Positions 1-10,887 of a DNA stretch of 64,000 nt are shown here, in pieces. The stretch spans positions 7,572,948 to 7,636,947 of the forward strand of contig CM063243.1 of assembly GCA_032158295.1 (NCBI GenBank), written 5' to 3'. The position numbers and the translations under genes are program-made. The notes beneath the pieces were generated by a model. That model was not told the DNA's origin and made no database searches. It worked only from the letters and a program-made list of their open reading frames with translations. The stretch's first letter is position 1. The number at the start of each line of letters is the position of its first letter. The stretch comes from Pycnopodia helianthoides (lineage: Eukaryota > Echinodermata > Asteroidea > Forcipulatida > Asteriidae).

Positions 1-975
1 TGAGGACAGTGCAAAGAAATCTGAACTATCTATACTGTTGTGTAGGAATGGTTTGAGTGAAAATGGTGTTTCGGACATTACATCTTTCATAGGCAGTCTT
101 ACCCTTTATTTAGCTTTACAGAACTGAAATTTATTTATGATAATGATAATCAGTATTAAATTGCACTTACTGGTTACCCCATTCTAAGGCCTAAAAAGAA
201 AATAACATTAAGTTATTGTAATGATGTTGTTGAAAACTTTGTACATCAAATAAAAAAGTTATCTTCCATAAACAATTTTATAACGTCCCAAAACAATCTT
301 AATTTCAAAGTATCAGAAAGTAAAAGAATTGCAGAACCTATTTATTATTTCATATTAAATGATGGTCAAGCTTCCCTTCACAGCATAAATTAATGCAGTA
401 TCTAATTGCTTTATCACAATATCAGCAAAACAAAGTTTCCATTAACAGTTGGTAACATTCAAAGCAAATGCAACATCCAAAACAGCTAATAGCTAATAGC
501 CCAAAGTAGAGGGTGTCTTAAGTGAATCAATCATCATGAAATAAAACATTAGATATTTGAAAACAAATCTAGACATGCTTCGGACGTTACACTATGTAAA
601 TGTAAAACTAACAATATATGATGCCAAAATCTAAATTTATGATCAATTATTCAAGCTAACAATGAAACATTAAAAGATACTGTATGTGGGGTATAGCATA
701 GCTGGTTTGTTTTAAAACAACCACACTTTTATTAAAACTAAAACTTGATCAACTACAACTTCCCATCAGGATTCTTTTGCCGTATAAATAATACTTTCTG
801 GGAGCACTGTAAGCAAGTTTCGGACATTACATCATAGTGTTAACACACATGTTTATCATCAGAAAAGTTTAAATTAGGGGAAAATCTAATCTAAAAATAG
901 AACTGATTTCCTCATTTTAACCCCTCCTCTTGCTGCTGATTGTTTTTTGTTATGTTGTTTGCTTGTTTTAAAGTA
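1..975. other. AT-rich intergenic sequence, no gene seen
   Basis: No convincing coding region on either strand. The sequence is AT-rich and unique-looking. The short phrase 'cggacatta' recurs near 70, 580 and 820, but too degenerately to call a repeat. The right end would be the downstream flank of the small minus-strand gene that ends near 950. Confidence 0.5.
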
Positions 976-981
976 TTTATT
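976..981 (-). terminator. Polyadenylation signal AATAAA
   Basis: On the - strand an AATAAA hexamer lies about 65 nt after the stop codon of the coding exon ending at 1045. That is a normal distance for a short 3' UTR, and it supports reading 1045-1255 as a terminal exon rather than a chance open frame. A single AATAAA is common in AT-rich DNA, so the support is modest. Confidence 0.4.
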
Positions 982-1044
982 ATCAGGTGTGGGTTCCTGG
1001 TTAGTTGCAAAATAAGTAAAGACTATAATTTCTCAATAGCCATT

Positions 1045-1255
1045 TTACACTCTAGTACACTGAATTAAATCGTAACCAACAATATGGAGTTCACCACTTT
1101 CTGAAATTTCTACATGCATGCTGACCTCTCTGCAGGCAGAACTTGCCACCCCCACTCCGAAATAGCGCCTACAACTCTTAGCTTTCCAAAAGGCAGGCTT
1201 ATTAACAATGTAGTCTTGATAGAAACAGACAAGTTCTTTGTATTTTCCTTCCTGA
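1045..1255 (-). CDS. Probable terminal exon of a small unidentified gene
   Basis: The - strand frame reads about 70 residues, starting around GKYKELVCFYQDYIV and ending HIVGYDLIQCTRV then a stop. Composition is protein-like: aromatic, Cys, charged and amphipathic segments such as KPAFWKAKSCRRYF and EVSMHVEISESGELHI, unlike the surrounding translated repeats. I do not recognise the family. The frame is closed upstream by a stop just before the exon, so it needs a splice acceptor: CAG/GAAGG (phase 0) or GAAG/GAAAA (phase 1). The second is in phase with an upstream donor TTCAG/GTAAGA at about 1495, whose exon would begin with a short ATG frame (MKYGGKWF) preceded directly by an in-frame TGA. That would give a compact two-exon protein of roughly 76 residues. 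The GAAG acceptor has a weak pyrimidine tract, so the joined model is tentative; the exon itself is more secure. Confidence 0.45.
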
Positions 1256-1494
1256 GGCCATTCCAATTACAAGTTGGGTTACAGGTTTTTTAGGTGCTGT
1301 AAAAAGTTGTCAAGACAGGGAAAAAAAATTAATAAAAATGATGATGATAAGTGAAAATAAAGCTTATTGCAGTTCATAAAATCAGGCTTCGAAATAACCC
1401 GGCGCCTCGGTGCTATTAGCCCAATAAAAAATCCCTTGACCCTCTATTTCTACAATGCTTCCGGCACTTAAAAAAACCCTTGGTCCCATTCTTA

Positions 1495-1520
1495 CCTGAA
1501 CCATTTCCCCCCGTATTTCA
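1495..1520 (-). CDS. Candidate first coding exon of the small gene
   Basis: On the - strand an ATG (in-frame TGA immediately before it) opens an eight-codon stretch MKYGGKWF and then meets a strong donor, CAG/GTAAGA. Joining it to the phase-1 acceptor at 1250 gives a continuous frame into KYKELVCFYQDY. The predicted intron of about 245 bp contains a good pyrimidine-rich acceptor at TTTTTACAG, but using that one would create an early stop. The match of donor phase and acceptor phase is the main evidence; alternative 5' exons are possible. Confidence 0.3.
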
Positions 1521-1589
1521 TTCAGTCATAGAGTGGAAATTCATTGATGGTTTTATTCAAATAATGTTCGTATCGTTCCATCAACGGAC

Positions 1590-1745
1590 GGACTAATACT
1601 AAGGAGGTCGACCGGACATGCGACTCGATCGAACGACCGGCGCGGTTCGAAATGTAGCTAGCAGGTACCCAGGCATAGCCATGCACGGCCATCGATCACT
1701 GCATACACGACACCCACCAAGCAGCAACAAGCCGACCAAAGTTGT
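1590..1745 (-). promoter_or_regulatory. CpG-rich patch, possible promoter / 5' UTR
   Basis: Unlike the AT-rich surroundings, this stretch is dense in CG dinucleotides and NCGA words (for example TCGATCGAACGACCGG). It lies directly upstream, on the - strand, of the candidate first exon of the small gene, where a transcription start would be expected. I see no TATA box at a convincing distance. Function is inferred only from composition and position. Confidence 0.3.
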
Positions 1746-1749
1746 TTTG

Positions 1750-2427
1750 TGATCGCAAAAATTGACTCAAAATGTGTAACACACAAAAAGTGTGTTAAAG
1801 GCAATTTTACGTATACGAGCAAACTTTGTTAAATCATTAAAAACATCCTAAATCTTGGGATCTCATACTTGCATAAATCAAGTAATTAGGTAATACTCAA
1901 TTGGTTAAAGAACAATCTGATTGTGGACAAACCCAATGGCACTTGTGCATGAATGAATATATCCCTTGATAGTACTCGGATAAAATTTAAGAAAGCATTG
2001 CAATTGATCTTCTGGCACAATGATCTCTAACAACACTTCTAACTTTTTAGACATGCCTTATGTTTGCATGCATGCCAGAACTTTCAGGTTGTACACTACA
2101 TGTAAAAACAAAACCTGTTTTGTATTGGTAAATTTGCATTTGAGCCTCACTAAAAATACTGACTGCTTTTTGTGGGTGTAATTTTAGCATCCTTGTACAA
2201 CACATCATATCTCGCATTACAAGCTTTTCTCACTCTGAACTGACCATGGGATCCTTTAGGAACAGGTGGAGTTATTTTATGAATTAGATCTTTTGGCTGG
2301 TTAAAAAGTAATGTCTTCATGATCTGGACAGATTGAATAAGAGTGACTGATTGATCACTGATCTTTGAGCTTTGTTGTTACAAAAGTCATGACAATTTAG
2401 GACATACAGTATTGGGTCAATTAATTA
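1750..2427. other. Intergenic, no gene seen
   Basis: AT-rich sequence without a convincing open frame or recognisable repeat. It separates the small minus-strand gene from the foldback element. Confidence 0.5.
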
Positions 2428-2588
2428 GGGAATAACAGTGTGATGAGCCGGTCTTCACTGCGTGGTAATGACCGGGCTGGTGGCTGGCCGCTGTTAATGG
2501 ACCGAGCCTTCGGTCCATTAACAGCGGCCAGCCACCAACCAAGGTCATTTTCACGCAGTGAAGACCGGCTCCTCGCGCTGTTATTCCC
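2428..2588. mobile_element. Foldback MITE, copy 1
   Basis: A 161-bp near-palindrome. It begins GGGAATAACAGTG and ends CACTGTTATTCCC-like (here CGCTGTTATTCCC). The arms (GCCGGTCTTCACTGCGTG, then GGTGGCTGGCCGCTGTTAATGG) pair along almost the whole length around a small GAGCCTTC loop. Transcribed, it would form a long hairpin RNA. Related copies lie at 34512 and 46266. It has no coding capacity. The 3' flank (ATTAATAAATGCCT and about 25 further bases) is also shared with the 34.5-kb copy, so the true repeat is longer than the foldback. Confidence 0.85.
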
Positions 2589-2629
2589 ATTAATAAATGC
2601 CTAAACGAAAAAAACTGTAAAAATCGTCA

Positions 2630-3149
2630 GAATTTGTGATTTTTCTTTCGCCGTTATTTTTTAGAAATGTTCTGCTCATGTTCAAGGGCCAATCCTTTGG
2701 CTGTTCAACTTTTGTTCAAAAGAAGTGTATCTCATCCCTTTCTCTCTATAGGCTGCTCAAAAACTAATTTAATTTGCCGATAAAACTAAATTCCATTTTT
2801 CCGACCCCCCCTAACACTCATATTGATAATCAGAAAAGATTGATATTAATAGGTACATGTGGTTACCACAGAGCAAGTAAGTTTACTCATTTAAACAAAA
2901 TTGTCTGAGAAACACACGTAACACTTGCAAAGATGTCTAATAAAAATGTCAAGAATGTGTTGATATCCATTTTTCTTGTTATAAATTAAAAGAAGGTTCA
3001 CATAAGAAGACTTCAGTTTTATGTTTGCAAAAAATGATGAGTCCAGCAATTGTTTTGGCAAAACAGAAATTGTATAAATTGTTCTTAAAACCGTAACACG
3101 CGTAACATGGAATGGGCCAGCTGTATTTTTGTTTTGTTGAAAAAGTGGG
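2630..3149. other. Intergenic, no gene seen
   Basis: Between the foldback element and the left end of the DIRS element. The first bases after the foldback still belong to a shared repeat flank. A - strand open frame here has no recognisable domain and runs into the transposon end, so it is not called. Confidence 0.5.
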
Positions 3150-3167
3150 TTATATTTCGCCAATTCC

Positions 3168-3306
3168 GGAGAGACTCACGCTGTAGATTGCCTTGTGCTG
3201 CAATCTGATCCACCCTTTGAAGGTAATGGAACTGTCCTCATTAGAAATTTAAAGTTTTGAAAAGCCCGCTTTATAATGTATGTTCTTCCACTGAACCTCG
3301 TCTTTT
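3168..3306 (+). repeat. DIRS left inverted terminal repeat
   Basis: Begins GGAGAGACTCACGCTGTAG and ends near CCTCGTCTTTT. It is the reverse complement of 8985-9123 with about three mismatches. The 18 bases to its left (TTATATTTCGCC...) are present only at this end, and reappear in complement in the ICR. Confidence 0.9.
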
Positions 3307-3490
3307 GTTACTTGTGTGCAGTCTGATCAAGTCTTGCTCGCTCTACGTGATTTATACCAATAGAATAGTTTTGTATTATATGACATTGTTTGGAATTATT
3401 TAACGCTGTGCCTAAGGAAACTATAAGAATCCGTCTTCGTTTTTTTACGGCTCCGTCCACTTATTCCCGAACGACCAGCCGATAGACTCT

Positions 3491-4843
3491 TTGGTCGAGG
3501 CGACTAGAGAAATAGAGGGTAATATCCAGCAGAGTGGTACAGATGCCTTGGGCCCTAGTTGGTCAGGGTTAGATTGCCCAGTGGACGGCGACTTGGGTCA
3601 CAGGCTTTCATGCCCCCACAACCCAATAGATTACGGTAGAGAGTTTTCATGCTCGAAACCGTCTGCTTCACGCAGACCACGGCCTTTACAACCCTTTGGC
3701 CCAGTCATTGGAGACACCAGCGGGCAACACCCACCGGCTCCATCTTCGTCATGGACTCGGACCCACGCAATGCAGGCTCCGCCATCGGCACCTCAATGGG
3801 GCCAGCCCCCATGGGCTTGGACCAGCCCACAGATGACAATGCCGCCAAACACCGGGGCCCGGTCAGATGGGTGCTATGCCGGCCTGTTATTTCAACCCCT
3901 GGAGTAATCCTCAACAGTGGTTTCCCACCAATTATGTGCAACAGCAGTCTGGTACCTGAGCTCCAAGAATGGGGCAGCCAATGTCTAATGACGGTGGCGA
4001 ACAGGAGCCAGACGACTCGACTAATGCCATTAGGGATGATGAATTCTCAGTGTTTTCTAACGCATTTGCAGTTCCAGCCACCAAAGAACTATTTAGGAAC
4101 CCACATCAAAGAATACAGGTACTTCAATATCTGATAAAGTTTCACGATGGTGGGAACAACTTCTTACCCATAAGTTGTCTGCAGAGGATTTTAAAGACAA
4201 AATTTCTCCACATTCCGTTTCTCCAGAGCAGGAAAAGTTTTTCAACGCCCCGGAATTACCTGCGGGTATTAAGAAGGTGTTTAAACAGGCTAACTCTTCC
4301 CTGGTCTTGGAAGATGACAGACTGAGACTGGCTCACCAAAGTGTTTTGAGAGCTGCTTTGCCCCTGCTACACCTGTTTGATGCCGTCGCCGATCAGGAAT
4401 GCCCAAATGAAGTAAGTAAGGATATGGTTCAAGATCTACTATCATCCGGGCTTATTCTTTTGGGTTCAGCCAGCCAAGGCCTTGCACTTGCTCGCCAACA
4501 TGCATTTGATGACATTGTTGACAAAAAGTTTGAGACTTTGAAGAAAAATGCTCCTTCTATGGGTTTGCTCTTCGGATCATCTCTCATGAAAGATATTGAG
4601 GAGACTGAAAAGGCAAACAAGCTTGCATCCAAGGTGACCTACACCAAACAGTCTACAACTTCATCCACTAGCAGTAAGCGTTTCACCCCCTATCAGACAG
4701 CTTCAAGAGCATCTAGAGCATCGTTCAGGAGTTTTGGTGAAAGAAATTCTTCTTATAGGAATTTCTCCAACAGAGGGAAACGAGGTACTGCTGGTAAGCA
4801 GAGTTTTTTTTTTACTTCCGACAGCCACAATTCAAAAAACTAA
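3491..4843 (+). pseudogene. DIRS gag-like ORF, frameshifted
   Basis: Coding potential is spread over three frames. 3491-3907 reads a Pro/Ser-rich N-terminal part; 3969-4170 continues in another frame (DDEFSVFSNAFAVPATKELF); 4175-4843 gives 222 residues rich in Leu/Ala helices (SLVLEDDRLRLAHQSVL, GSASQGLALARQHAFDDIV) followed by a basic Ser/Arg-rich tail. The order and character fit the first ORF of DIRS elements, a Gag-like nucleic-acid-binding protein upstream of RT. No zinc knuckle is seen. At least two frameshifts make it a pseudogene. The assignment rests mostly on position and composition. Confidence 0.6.
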
Positions 4844-4854
4844 TTGAAGTGTCT

Positions 4855-5634
4855 TCGTAACGTCACATCTCCCCAGCATTTCCCGCACATCTATCTCCTT
4901 CTGGTCGTGTTCAATACTTTAAACACCAATGGCAGCTCATTACTCATGACCCTTGGATCCTTGAAGCAATCACGGGTTACCAACTAGAGTTTTTGCCAGA
5001 ACCTTGTCAAAGATTTGCTCCATCTACTCGTGCTCAATCTATTCATCATTCGAAAATCTTTGACGAAGAGGTGCGGAAAATGCTGGAGAAAGGAGCTGTT
5101 ACAATTCAACAGCCTAGTAATGGTCAGTTTTTATCTTCCTTGTTCTTGGTTCCGAAGAAATCTGGGGATCTTCGCCCTGTTATTAACCTCCGACCTCTGA
5201 ACAGATACATCTCTTATCAGCACTTCAAAATGGAGAACATTTCATCAGTCAAACACCTAATCCAGAAAGATCGGATGACAACGATCGACTTAAAAGATGC
5301 ATATTTTGCAGTTCCAGTTCATACAAAGCATTGGAAATTTCTACGTTTCATCTGGAAAGGCCTAATTTACCATTACACATGCCTCCCATTTGGGCTAAGC
5401 AGTGCACCCCGTACCTTCACAAAGATCATGAAACCTGTGGCATCTTGTCTCAGAGAACAGGGCATCCGCTGTGTCTTCTATCTGGATGACATACTAATAC
5501 TCGGGACTTCAGCTTGGGAGTGTTACAACAACACACACCAAGCAGTCAGTCTCCTTCAGAGCCTCGGGTTCACTGTGAACATGGACAAATCAAATCTGTA
5601 CCTTCACAACGAGTCGAGTACTAGTATCTGATCC
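4855..5634 (+). pseudogene. DIRS reverse transcriptase (5' part of pol)
   Basis: The open frame extends upstream of the first ATG (4993), from about 4870 (HLSPSGRVQYFKHQW). RT motifs appear in order: FLSSLFLVPKKSGDLRPV, NLRPLNRYI, the TIDLKDAYFAVPVH block with its catalytic Asp, LPFGLSSAPRTFTKIM, and the active site FYLDDILILG near residue 165. The YLDD signature and LPFGL block are typical of DIRS/Ty3-type RTs. After SNLY a one-base frameshift occurs, and the protein is cut by the inserted LINE. The catalytic residues are intact, so the damage is structural rather than active-site decay. Confidence 0.9.
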
Positions 5635-7252
5635 TCTTGTCACCCCTAAGAAGATTGCCCGGATTATTAATTCCTTGGATGCCTCCAAGGCTACTGGCCC
5701 TGATGGAATCCCTGCAATTGTTTTGAAATGTGTTCCCCAGAACTTTCACCCATTCTTGCCAAGCTATTTAAAATGTGCTTGGCAGTCTCTGTGTTTCCTT
5801 CATCTTGGAAAGTGGCATCTGTTGTCCCCGTCTTTAAGGGTGCTGGTGAGCATTCTGAAGCTACTAATTATTGTCCTATTAGTCTGCTTCGTAAAATAAG
5901 TAAGATCTTTGAATGCTTTGTTAATCAACAGCTACTTGGATACCTGGAGGACAGCTACCTTCTGACTGACTGCCAGTTCGGGTTTCGCCATTCCCGCTCA
6001 ACGGGTGATCTGCTTTCCCTAATTACTGATCATTTTAGTAGGGCCTTACATCGCAGGGGTGAGGCTCATGTTGTAGCATTAGACATCTCCAAGGCCTTTG
6101 ACAAAGTATGGCATACTGACATGCTCCACAAGCTTCAGTCATATGGTGTGTCAGGCAAAATGTTGTCTATAATCTCTGCTTTCCTTTCCAACTGCAAGTT
6201 GAAGGTTGCCCTTGAGGGTCAATCTTCTCCTACCTGTTCGATCAATTCCGGTGTTCCACAAGGCTCAGTACTTGGTCCCACTCTCTTTCTTGTGTACATA
6301 AATGATTTGCCCGATGAAGTTTTGTCTCAGCTCGCCATGTATGCTGATAATTCAACCCTCTACTGTGTTTCCCCTAACTCTTCCAACACTTCTCGCTGTG
6401 AGGTGGGTGCCTCACTAAATAATGACTAAGAGAACGTGCTAAAGTGGGGGAATGATTGGCTAGTAACCTTCAATGCAAAGAAAACAAAACTTCTGTCTCT
6501 GTCTCGCTCTAGAGATAATACGTTTCCATCTATTCATATCGGTCCATTGAATTTGCCTGAGGTAGCAGATTTTCGCCTTCTTGGACTTGACATCTCAACC
6601 AATGCCAGTTGGGAGAGGTATATCGCAGGCATTGCAAAGAGTGCTTCCATGTGAGTTGGTTGTCTATATCGAGCTCGGAAGTTCTTACCTCCTGATGCTA
6701 TTCTCTACCTGTATAAGACAACTATACGTCCCCTAATGGAGTACTGTAGTCACATTTGGGCCGGTGCTTCTGCCTGTCATTTATCTTTATTAGATAGAGT
6801 GCAGAAGCGTATTGTAAATCTTGTTGGGATCAACGTTACAACCTCTTTCCCACCGTAGGTCTGTAGCCAGCCTTTGTCTTTTCTACAGATATTTTCATGG
6901 TAAATGTGCCACCAGTGTGTCCGACCTAGTTCCTCCTATCAGAGTGTTTGAGCGTGAAACCAAACTCTCTGCTTCTTCTCACCCATACACCCTTGATTTG
7001 CTGAGATGTAGAACTAAGAGCCATTCCAACGGTTTTATTCCACGTACTGCATCTCTTTGGAACTCCTTTGCCTTGTGCAAGTTTCCCTCCATCCTACAAT
7101 CTAGACTGTTTTAAGAGGAATATCAATTCCTACCTTCTGCTCCCCTGAGTTCTTTTCATATTTAATCATTTCTCTTCTTGTAGCCCCTTACCAAGAGTGG
7201 CTTTTAGCCTTGTTTGGGGCGACTTGCATAAAAAAATAAATAAATAAATAGA
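5635..7252 (+). mobile_element. Nested 5'-truncated LINE (Jockey/CR1-like) inside DIRS pol
   Basis: RT motifs: DASKATGPDGIPAIVLK, VFPSSWKVASVVPVFKG, ALDISKAFDKVWHTDML, SGVPQGSVLGPTLFLVYIND, then MYADNSTLY. The last should be YADD: the second catalytic Asp is Asn, so the RT is predicted dead. A stop at 6427 and another at 6652 split the C-terminal part; the frame resumes to 7114 with the usual C-terminal block (PLSHRRSVASLCLFYRY). It ends in a short 3' UTR and an (AAAT)n tail (7229-7250), as expected for target-primed insertion. The 5' end is missing: no endonuclease domain. Same strand as the host element. No clear target-site duplication. Confidence 0.85.
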
Positions 7253-7930
7253 TTCAACCAACATGACACTGTCACTGAATCAGCGGAAACTGGACAACAT
7301 CGTCGATCACTGTCAACATGTTTTTCTTGGGAAAAGATCAACAGTTCGGGAACTTGCCAGTCTGATCAGGAAAATTTCAGCCACAATAGAAGCAGTTCTA
7401 CCCGCCCCAATATTTTATAGAAATCTTCAGTTGGACAAAATCTCGACTCTTCACAAACAAAACAGCTACGAGTCCGAGGTGCCAATTTCAGAGAAATCGA
7501 AGGAAGAACTCCAGACTTGGATTACTTACCTTCAAGCGTGGAATGGACGGGGAATTCTCCTTCAGTTTCCAGACCTAGAAGTTCAAACAGATGTTTCGAC
7601 GCAGGGCTGGGGTGTCTGCCTGGGACAGTCCCATGTCGGGGGTCATTGGACATCCATGGAGAAAGCGCATCACATCAATTATCTAGAACTGTTAGCAGCT
7701 TGGTATAATCTAAAAACCCTGTTATCGAACCATTCCAGTCTTCACATAAGACTAACCGCATGGATGTTGTCAGGAGAAACTTGCAATCAAAGGGAATTTT
7801 GCAAACAGTGTCCAACACAATTCTCTCTTCGTAGCGACTTTAGACCAACAAGCAGTATATTTCAGCTTGGGGAAAATGGGCTTGCTGGTGTCTTCAGAGG
7901 CAGGTTGATCCAGTTTGAGCCCCTGTAGCA
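7253..7930 (+). pseudogene. DIRS RNase H domain (pol continuation)
   Basis: Immediately after the LINE tail the DIRS frame resumes with DSTNMTLSLNQRKLD, the connection that normally follows RT. The RNase H signature is EVQTDVSTQGWGVCLG (first catalytic Asp) and HHINYLELLAAW (catalytic Glu). The frame then degrades: after HIRLTAWMLSG it no longer follows the family and ends at 7928. The few codons normally linking RT to DSTNM (the LGFVI-like stretch) are absent at the junction, so the LINE insertion removed or replaced a small piece of target. Confidence 0.85.
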
Positions 7931-7989
7931 GTTCTCTTGGATTTTTTACAAGAACTCTTGGACAAACGCTTACTTTACAGGATGGTAAA

Positions 7990-8754
7990 TGTTTATCGTT
8001 CCGCCACTTCCTCAGCTCATGTCTTCGTTGAGAACCTTCCCACTGGCCAGCATCATTTAGTCTAGCGATTTTTCAAGGGAGTACTTAATCTTCGTCCTCC
8101 ACAGCCTCGATATGAATTCACATGGAATGTCGCCACTGTATTGAACTTCATCAAGTTTATGAAAGACAACCGAAGATTAACAATAAGACAGCTAACTCTC
8201 AAGTTAACGATGCTGATGGCACTGGTGACAGCTAGCAGATGTTCATCATTAACAGCCGTCGATATTAACCATATGAATAGAAGTTCAGATGGGAAATTTG
8301 TTTTATGGCTCGTCAAACCTTCTAAGTGTGTTTCGGTTAAGAAATCTTTCCACGAGATGGAGATTTCTGGCTTCCCAGCCAACAGAAAACTCTGTCCAGC
8401 ACGCACCCTTGACGAATACCTTGAGAGAACTTCACACCACAGAGGAAGTGGTAACTCTAAGATAACTCAGCTACTGCTTTCGCATTCAAAACCTTATCAT
8501 CCGATAGTTCCTTCAACCGTCTCAAGATGGTTAAGAGGCATTATGACCGAAGCTGGTTTGGATACATCTCATTTCAGTGCCCATTCAACGAGAGGTGGAA
8601 GTACCTCTGCAGTGGTACGGTACGGGCAGGTGTATCAACCTCTGATATTTTGAGAACAGCTGACTGGTCATCAGTTAACACTTTTGCTAACTACTACCAC
8701 AGACAAACAACGCAACTGGCCTTTGGTCAAGCAGTGCTGTCATCGGCAACATGA
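7990..8754 (+). pseudogene. DIRS tyrosine recombinase
   Basis: The catalytic domain of a phage-integrase-family recombinase is spread over two frames. The first Arg is in TASRCSSLTAVDI, the HxxR box in FSAHSTRGGSTSA, and the tyrosine in NTFANYYHRQT. A frameshift near 8625 separates the HxxR box from the DILRTADWSS...Tyr segment. The N-terminal part before MNFIKFMKD contains a stop near 8063. In DIRS elements this enzyme inserts the circular intermediate without target-site duplication. The R-H-R-Y residues are all recognisable, so only the reading frame is broken. Confidence 0.9.
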
Positions 8755-8767
8755 CTATGCTTTAAAG

Positions 8768-8873
8768 TCTACAGGGTGAGTCTCTCCAGAATTGGCGAAA
8801 TATAATTCCCCAATTATATAAAGGTATTACCTGCAATATAATTGGAATTATATAAGACAATGAAGGAGAGACT
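8768..8873 (+). repeat. DIRS internal complementary region
   Basis: Two abutting pieces. 8768-8805 is the reverse complement of the left terminus (3150-3187, two mismatches). About 8811-8873 is the reverse complement of the right terminus (about 9113-9176), with small differences. This bipartite ICR is diagnostic of DIRS1-type elements, where it is thought to template joining of the two ends in the circular intermediate. Confidence 0.85.
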
Positions 8874-8984
8874 CAGTCTCCCTCCCTTCTTTCTTATAAT
8901 ATTCCTGCAGTTTCCTTTGTCATCTTCCCTCCCGAGAAAGTCACCGTCAGTTGCTGTCTTCACTAGACTATTCTCCAAGCTTCA

Positions 8985-9123
8985 AAAAGACGAGGTTCAG
9001 TGGAAGAACATACATTATAAAGCGGGCTTTTCAAAACTTTGAATTTCTAATGAGGACAGTTCCATTAGCTTCAAAGGGTGGATCAGATTGCAGCACAAGG
9101 CAATCTACAGGGTGAGTCTCTCC
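8985..9123 (-). repeat. DIRS right inverted terminal repeat
   Basis: Reverse complement of 3168-3306, with only about three substitutions. The extension 9124-9176 is present only on this side and is matched in complement by the right half of the ICR. Confidence 0.9.
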
Positions 9124-9176
9124 TTCATTGTCTATAATTACAATTAAATTGCAGGTAATACCTTTATGTAATTGGT

Positions 9177-10887
9177 GAATTCCTTGCAGTACACACACCA
9201 TGCGTGTGAAATTGTTTGGGAACCCAAGGTTACATTGTTTTAGACTAATGGTAATTGTGGTGAGTGAAATTACTGTAAGCAACAGTGTCTTATGTTACAA
9301 TACAATACATTGCTTTCAAACCATGTTAAGGTTAAGTTTAAGTTGATATCAGTTTAAGTCATGACTTTACCGTACCGCTTTGACTTATGTTTGACTACGT
9401 GCATTATAGCAACAAAAACCACATAGAAAGGCATTGAAAGCACTTCACAATAATAAATGTAAATACACGTAAAAATTTACATGGAGGCATTGAATTGTTC
9501 CCATGATGTCCATACTGTATGTTTGGCTATGGATTGACCACCAATTTGCTCTGTGCAGAATGATCATAGTAGTTTCAGCTTATCTTCAAATTTTCCTGCA
9601 TTCATGTCAGTTACTCAATCAATTCAGTATTGCTTTCAGTGATTTCACACAAAGACATTAATTCTTTACAGAAAAGATTAACTTTAAGTTGTAATTGAAA
9701 GTACATGTACTTAAGTCAATAGCTAGTGGCTGGCACATTTGCAAATGCATCATAGTGGAGTTAGTCATATGCAGTGTTTAAGTAGTTAGCCTATGATGGG
9801 GGGAATCTCACACTGTACACCACCAATTTGCCCTTGTTTACTACTGAACAAACATATGTAGAGATTTGACTGTAGTTGGATAAATTGCATTTATGTCATT
9901 CTCTTATCAGATATTCATGTGTTAACAATGATGCCAGTTATCTAGATGTACTAATGGTGGTTGGAGAGGTAAGCAATACTGTACTATTAACCAATACTAT
10001 CTGTACCAGGATTTTACTTTACAACCACATGCAAAGGCTTTTGATAATGTACAGAAATTGATGAGAAATTCTTCCTAGATTATGTCACTATTTTATTGCT
10101 TCTATAGGCCTATTGCTGGAATCTTGGAACGCTTGGACTTACATAAGTACCTTGCATTGAGCTGAATAAATTAAAAACAATGGTGGCAGCCTGTCCATTC
10201 TTGTAAGCCACATTTGTGTAACAATAGAACAAATATCTTGTATGGAGCATTACGCAATAACCCTCTGAAAAAGGGAGATTACGAGCATGATTTCCAGTTC
10301 CTCCTGTCCATCTTTTTATGGGTACCTACCTTTGCACACAACACAATGGAATGTTCCAGTGGTATACATTTCAGCATTTCAGCTGGCTGAAAAAATTGAG
10401 GGCACTCCGAAGTTGTTCTGGCTGATAATAAATGTCCGCAGTGAACCAGTTTAGAAAATGTTGGCAGATATACACATGTTGTACACGTCATCCAACGTGA
10501 AGTGGTGAAATCACACATATCTTATATTCAGTAGCCTGCCTGGTGGTCCGTCATGTGTTGTTCTTTGGTATAATGGAACTAGAAGATGAGCAGACTGCAA
10601 GGTTTGTCTTGGCATTTCCTTGGAAGGATATGGAAGGACTAACTCATCAAATTTCCCCTATTTAAAGAAGTCCTTCAAAAACAGTAACACCTTATCAAAT
10701 CTTAACCATTGCATTACAGTAGTGTTGTGTTTTCATAAACACATTTAAGCATTTGGATTTATGAGTATTGGTATCTGCTTATACATGTACTGTGTTGGTT
10801 TTATTATTTTTTTTTTCAATTTCTTTGTAAGCAATTAGATTATTATTGTACTGTTACTCTTTTCTTTGAAGACAAAGTACAGGATTT
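9177..10887. other. Intergenic, no secure gene
   Basis: AT-rich. A 79-residue - strand frame at 10279-10518 has several Cys and His (TTCVYLPTFSKLVHCGH), loosely suggesting a decayed zinc-binding motif, but spacing does not fit RING, B-box or C2H2 well. Nothing else stands out. Confidence 0.4.

Larger units (their letters stand above)
3150..9176 (+). mobile_element. DIRS-type tyrosine-recombinase retrotransposon, with nested LINE
   Basis: A complete DIRS architecture can be read: left inverted terminal repeat (ITR, 3168-3306), gag, RT, RNase H, tyrosine recombinase, internal complementary region (ICR, 8768-8873) and right ITR (8985-9123). DIRS elements lack LTRs and an integrase; they are thought to replicate through a circular DNA closed with help of the ICR and integrated by the recombinase. 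The termini extend slightly beyond the ITR on each side, and those single-sided extensions are exactly what the ICR repeats in complement. Coding frames carry several frameshifts and stops, and a 1.6-kb LINE interrupts pol, so this copy cannot move by itself. ITRs differ at only about 3 of 139 positions by eye. Confidence 0.9.

Noticed and set aside
10279..10518. Cys/His-rich - strand frame as a zinc-finger gene
   Set aside because: Cys and His spacing does not match RING, B-box, BIR or C2H2 patterns and the frame has no supporting neighbours.
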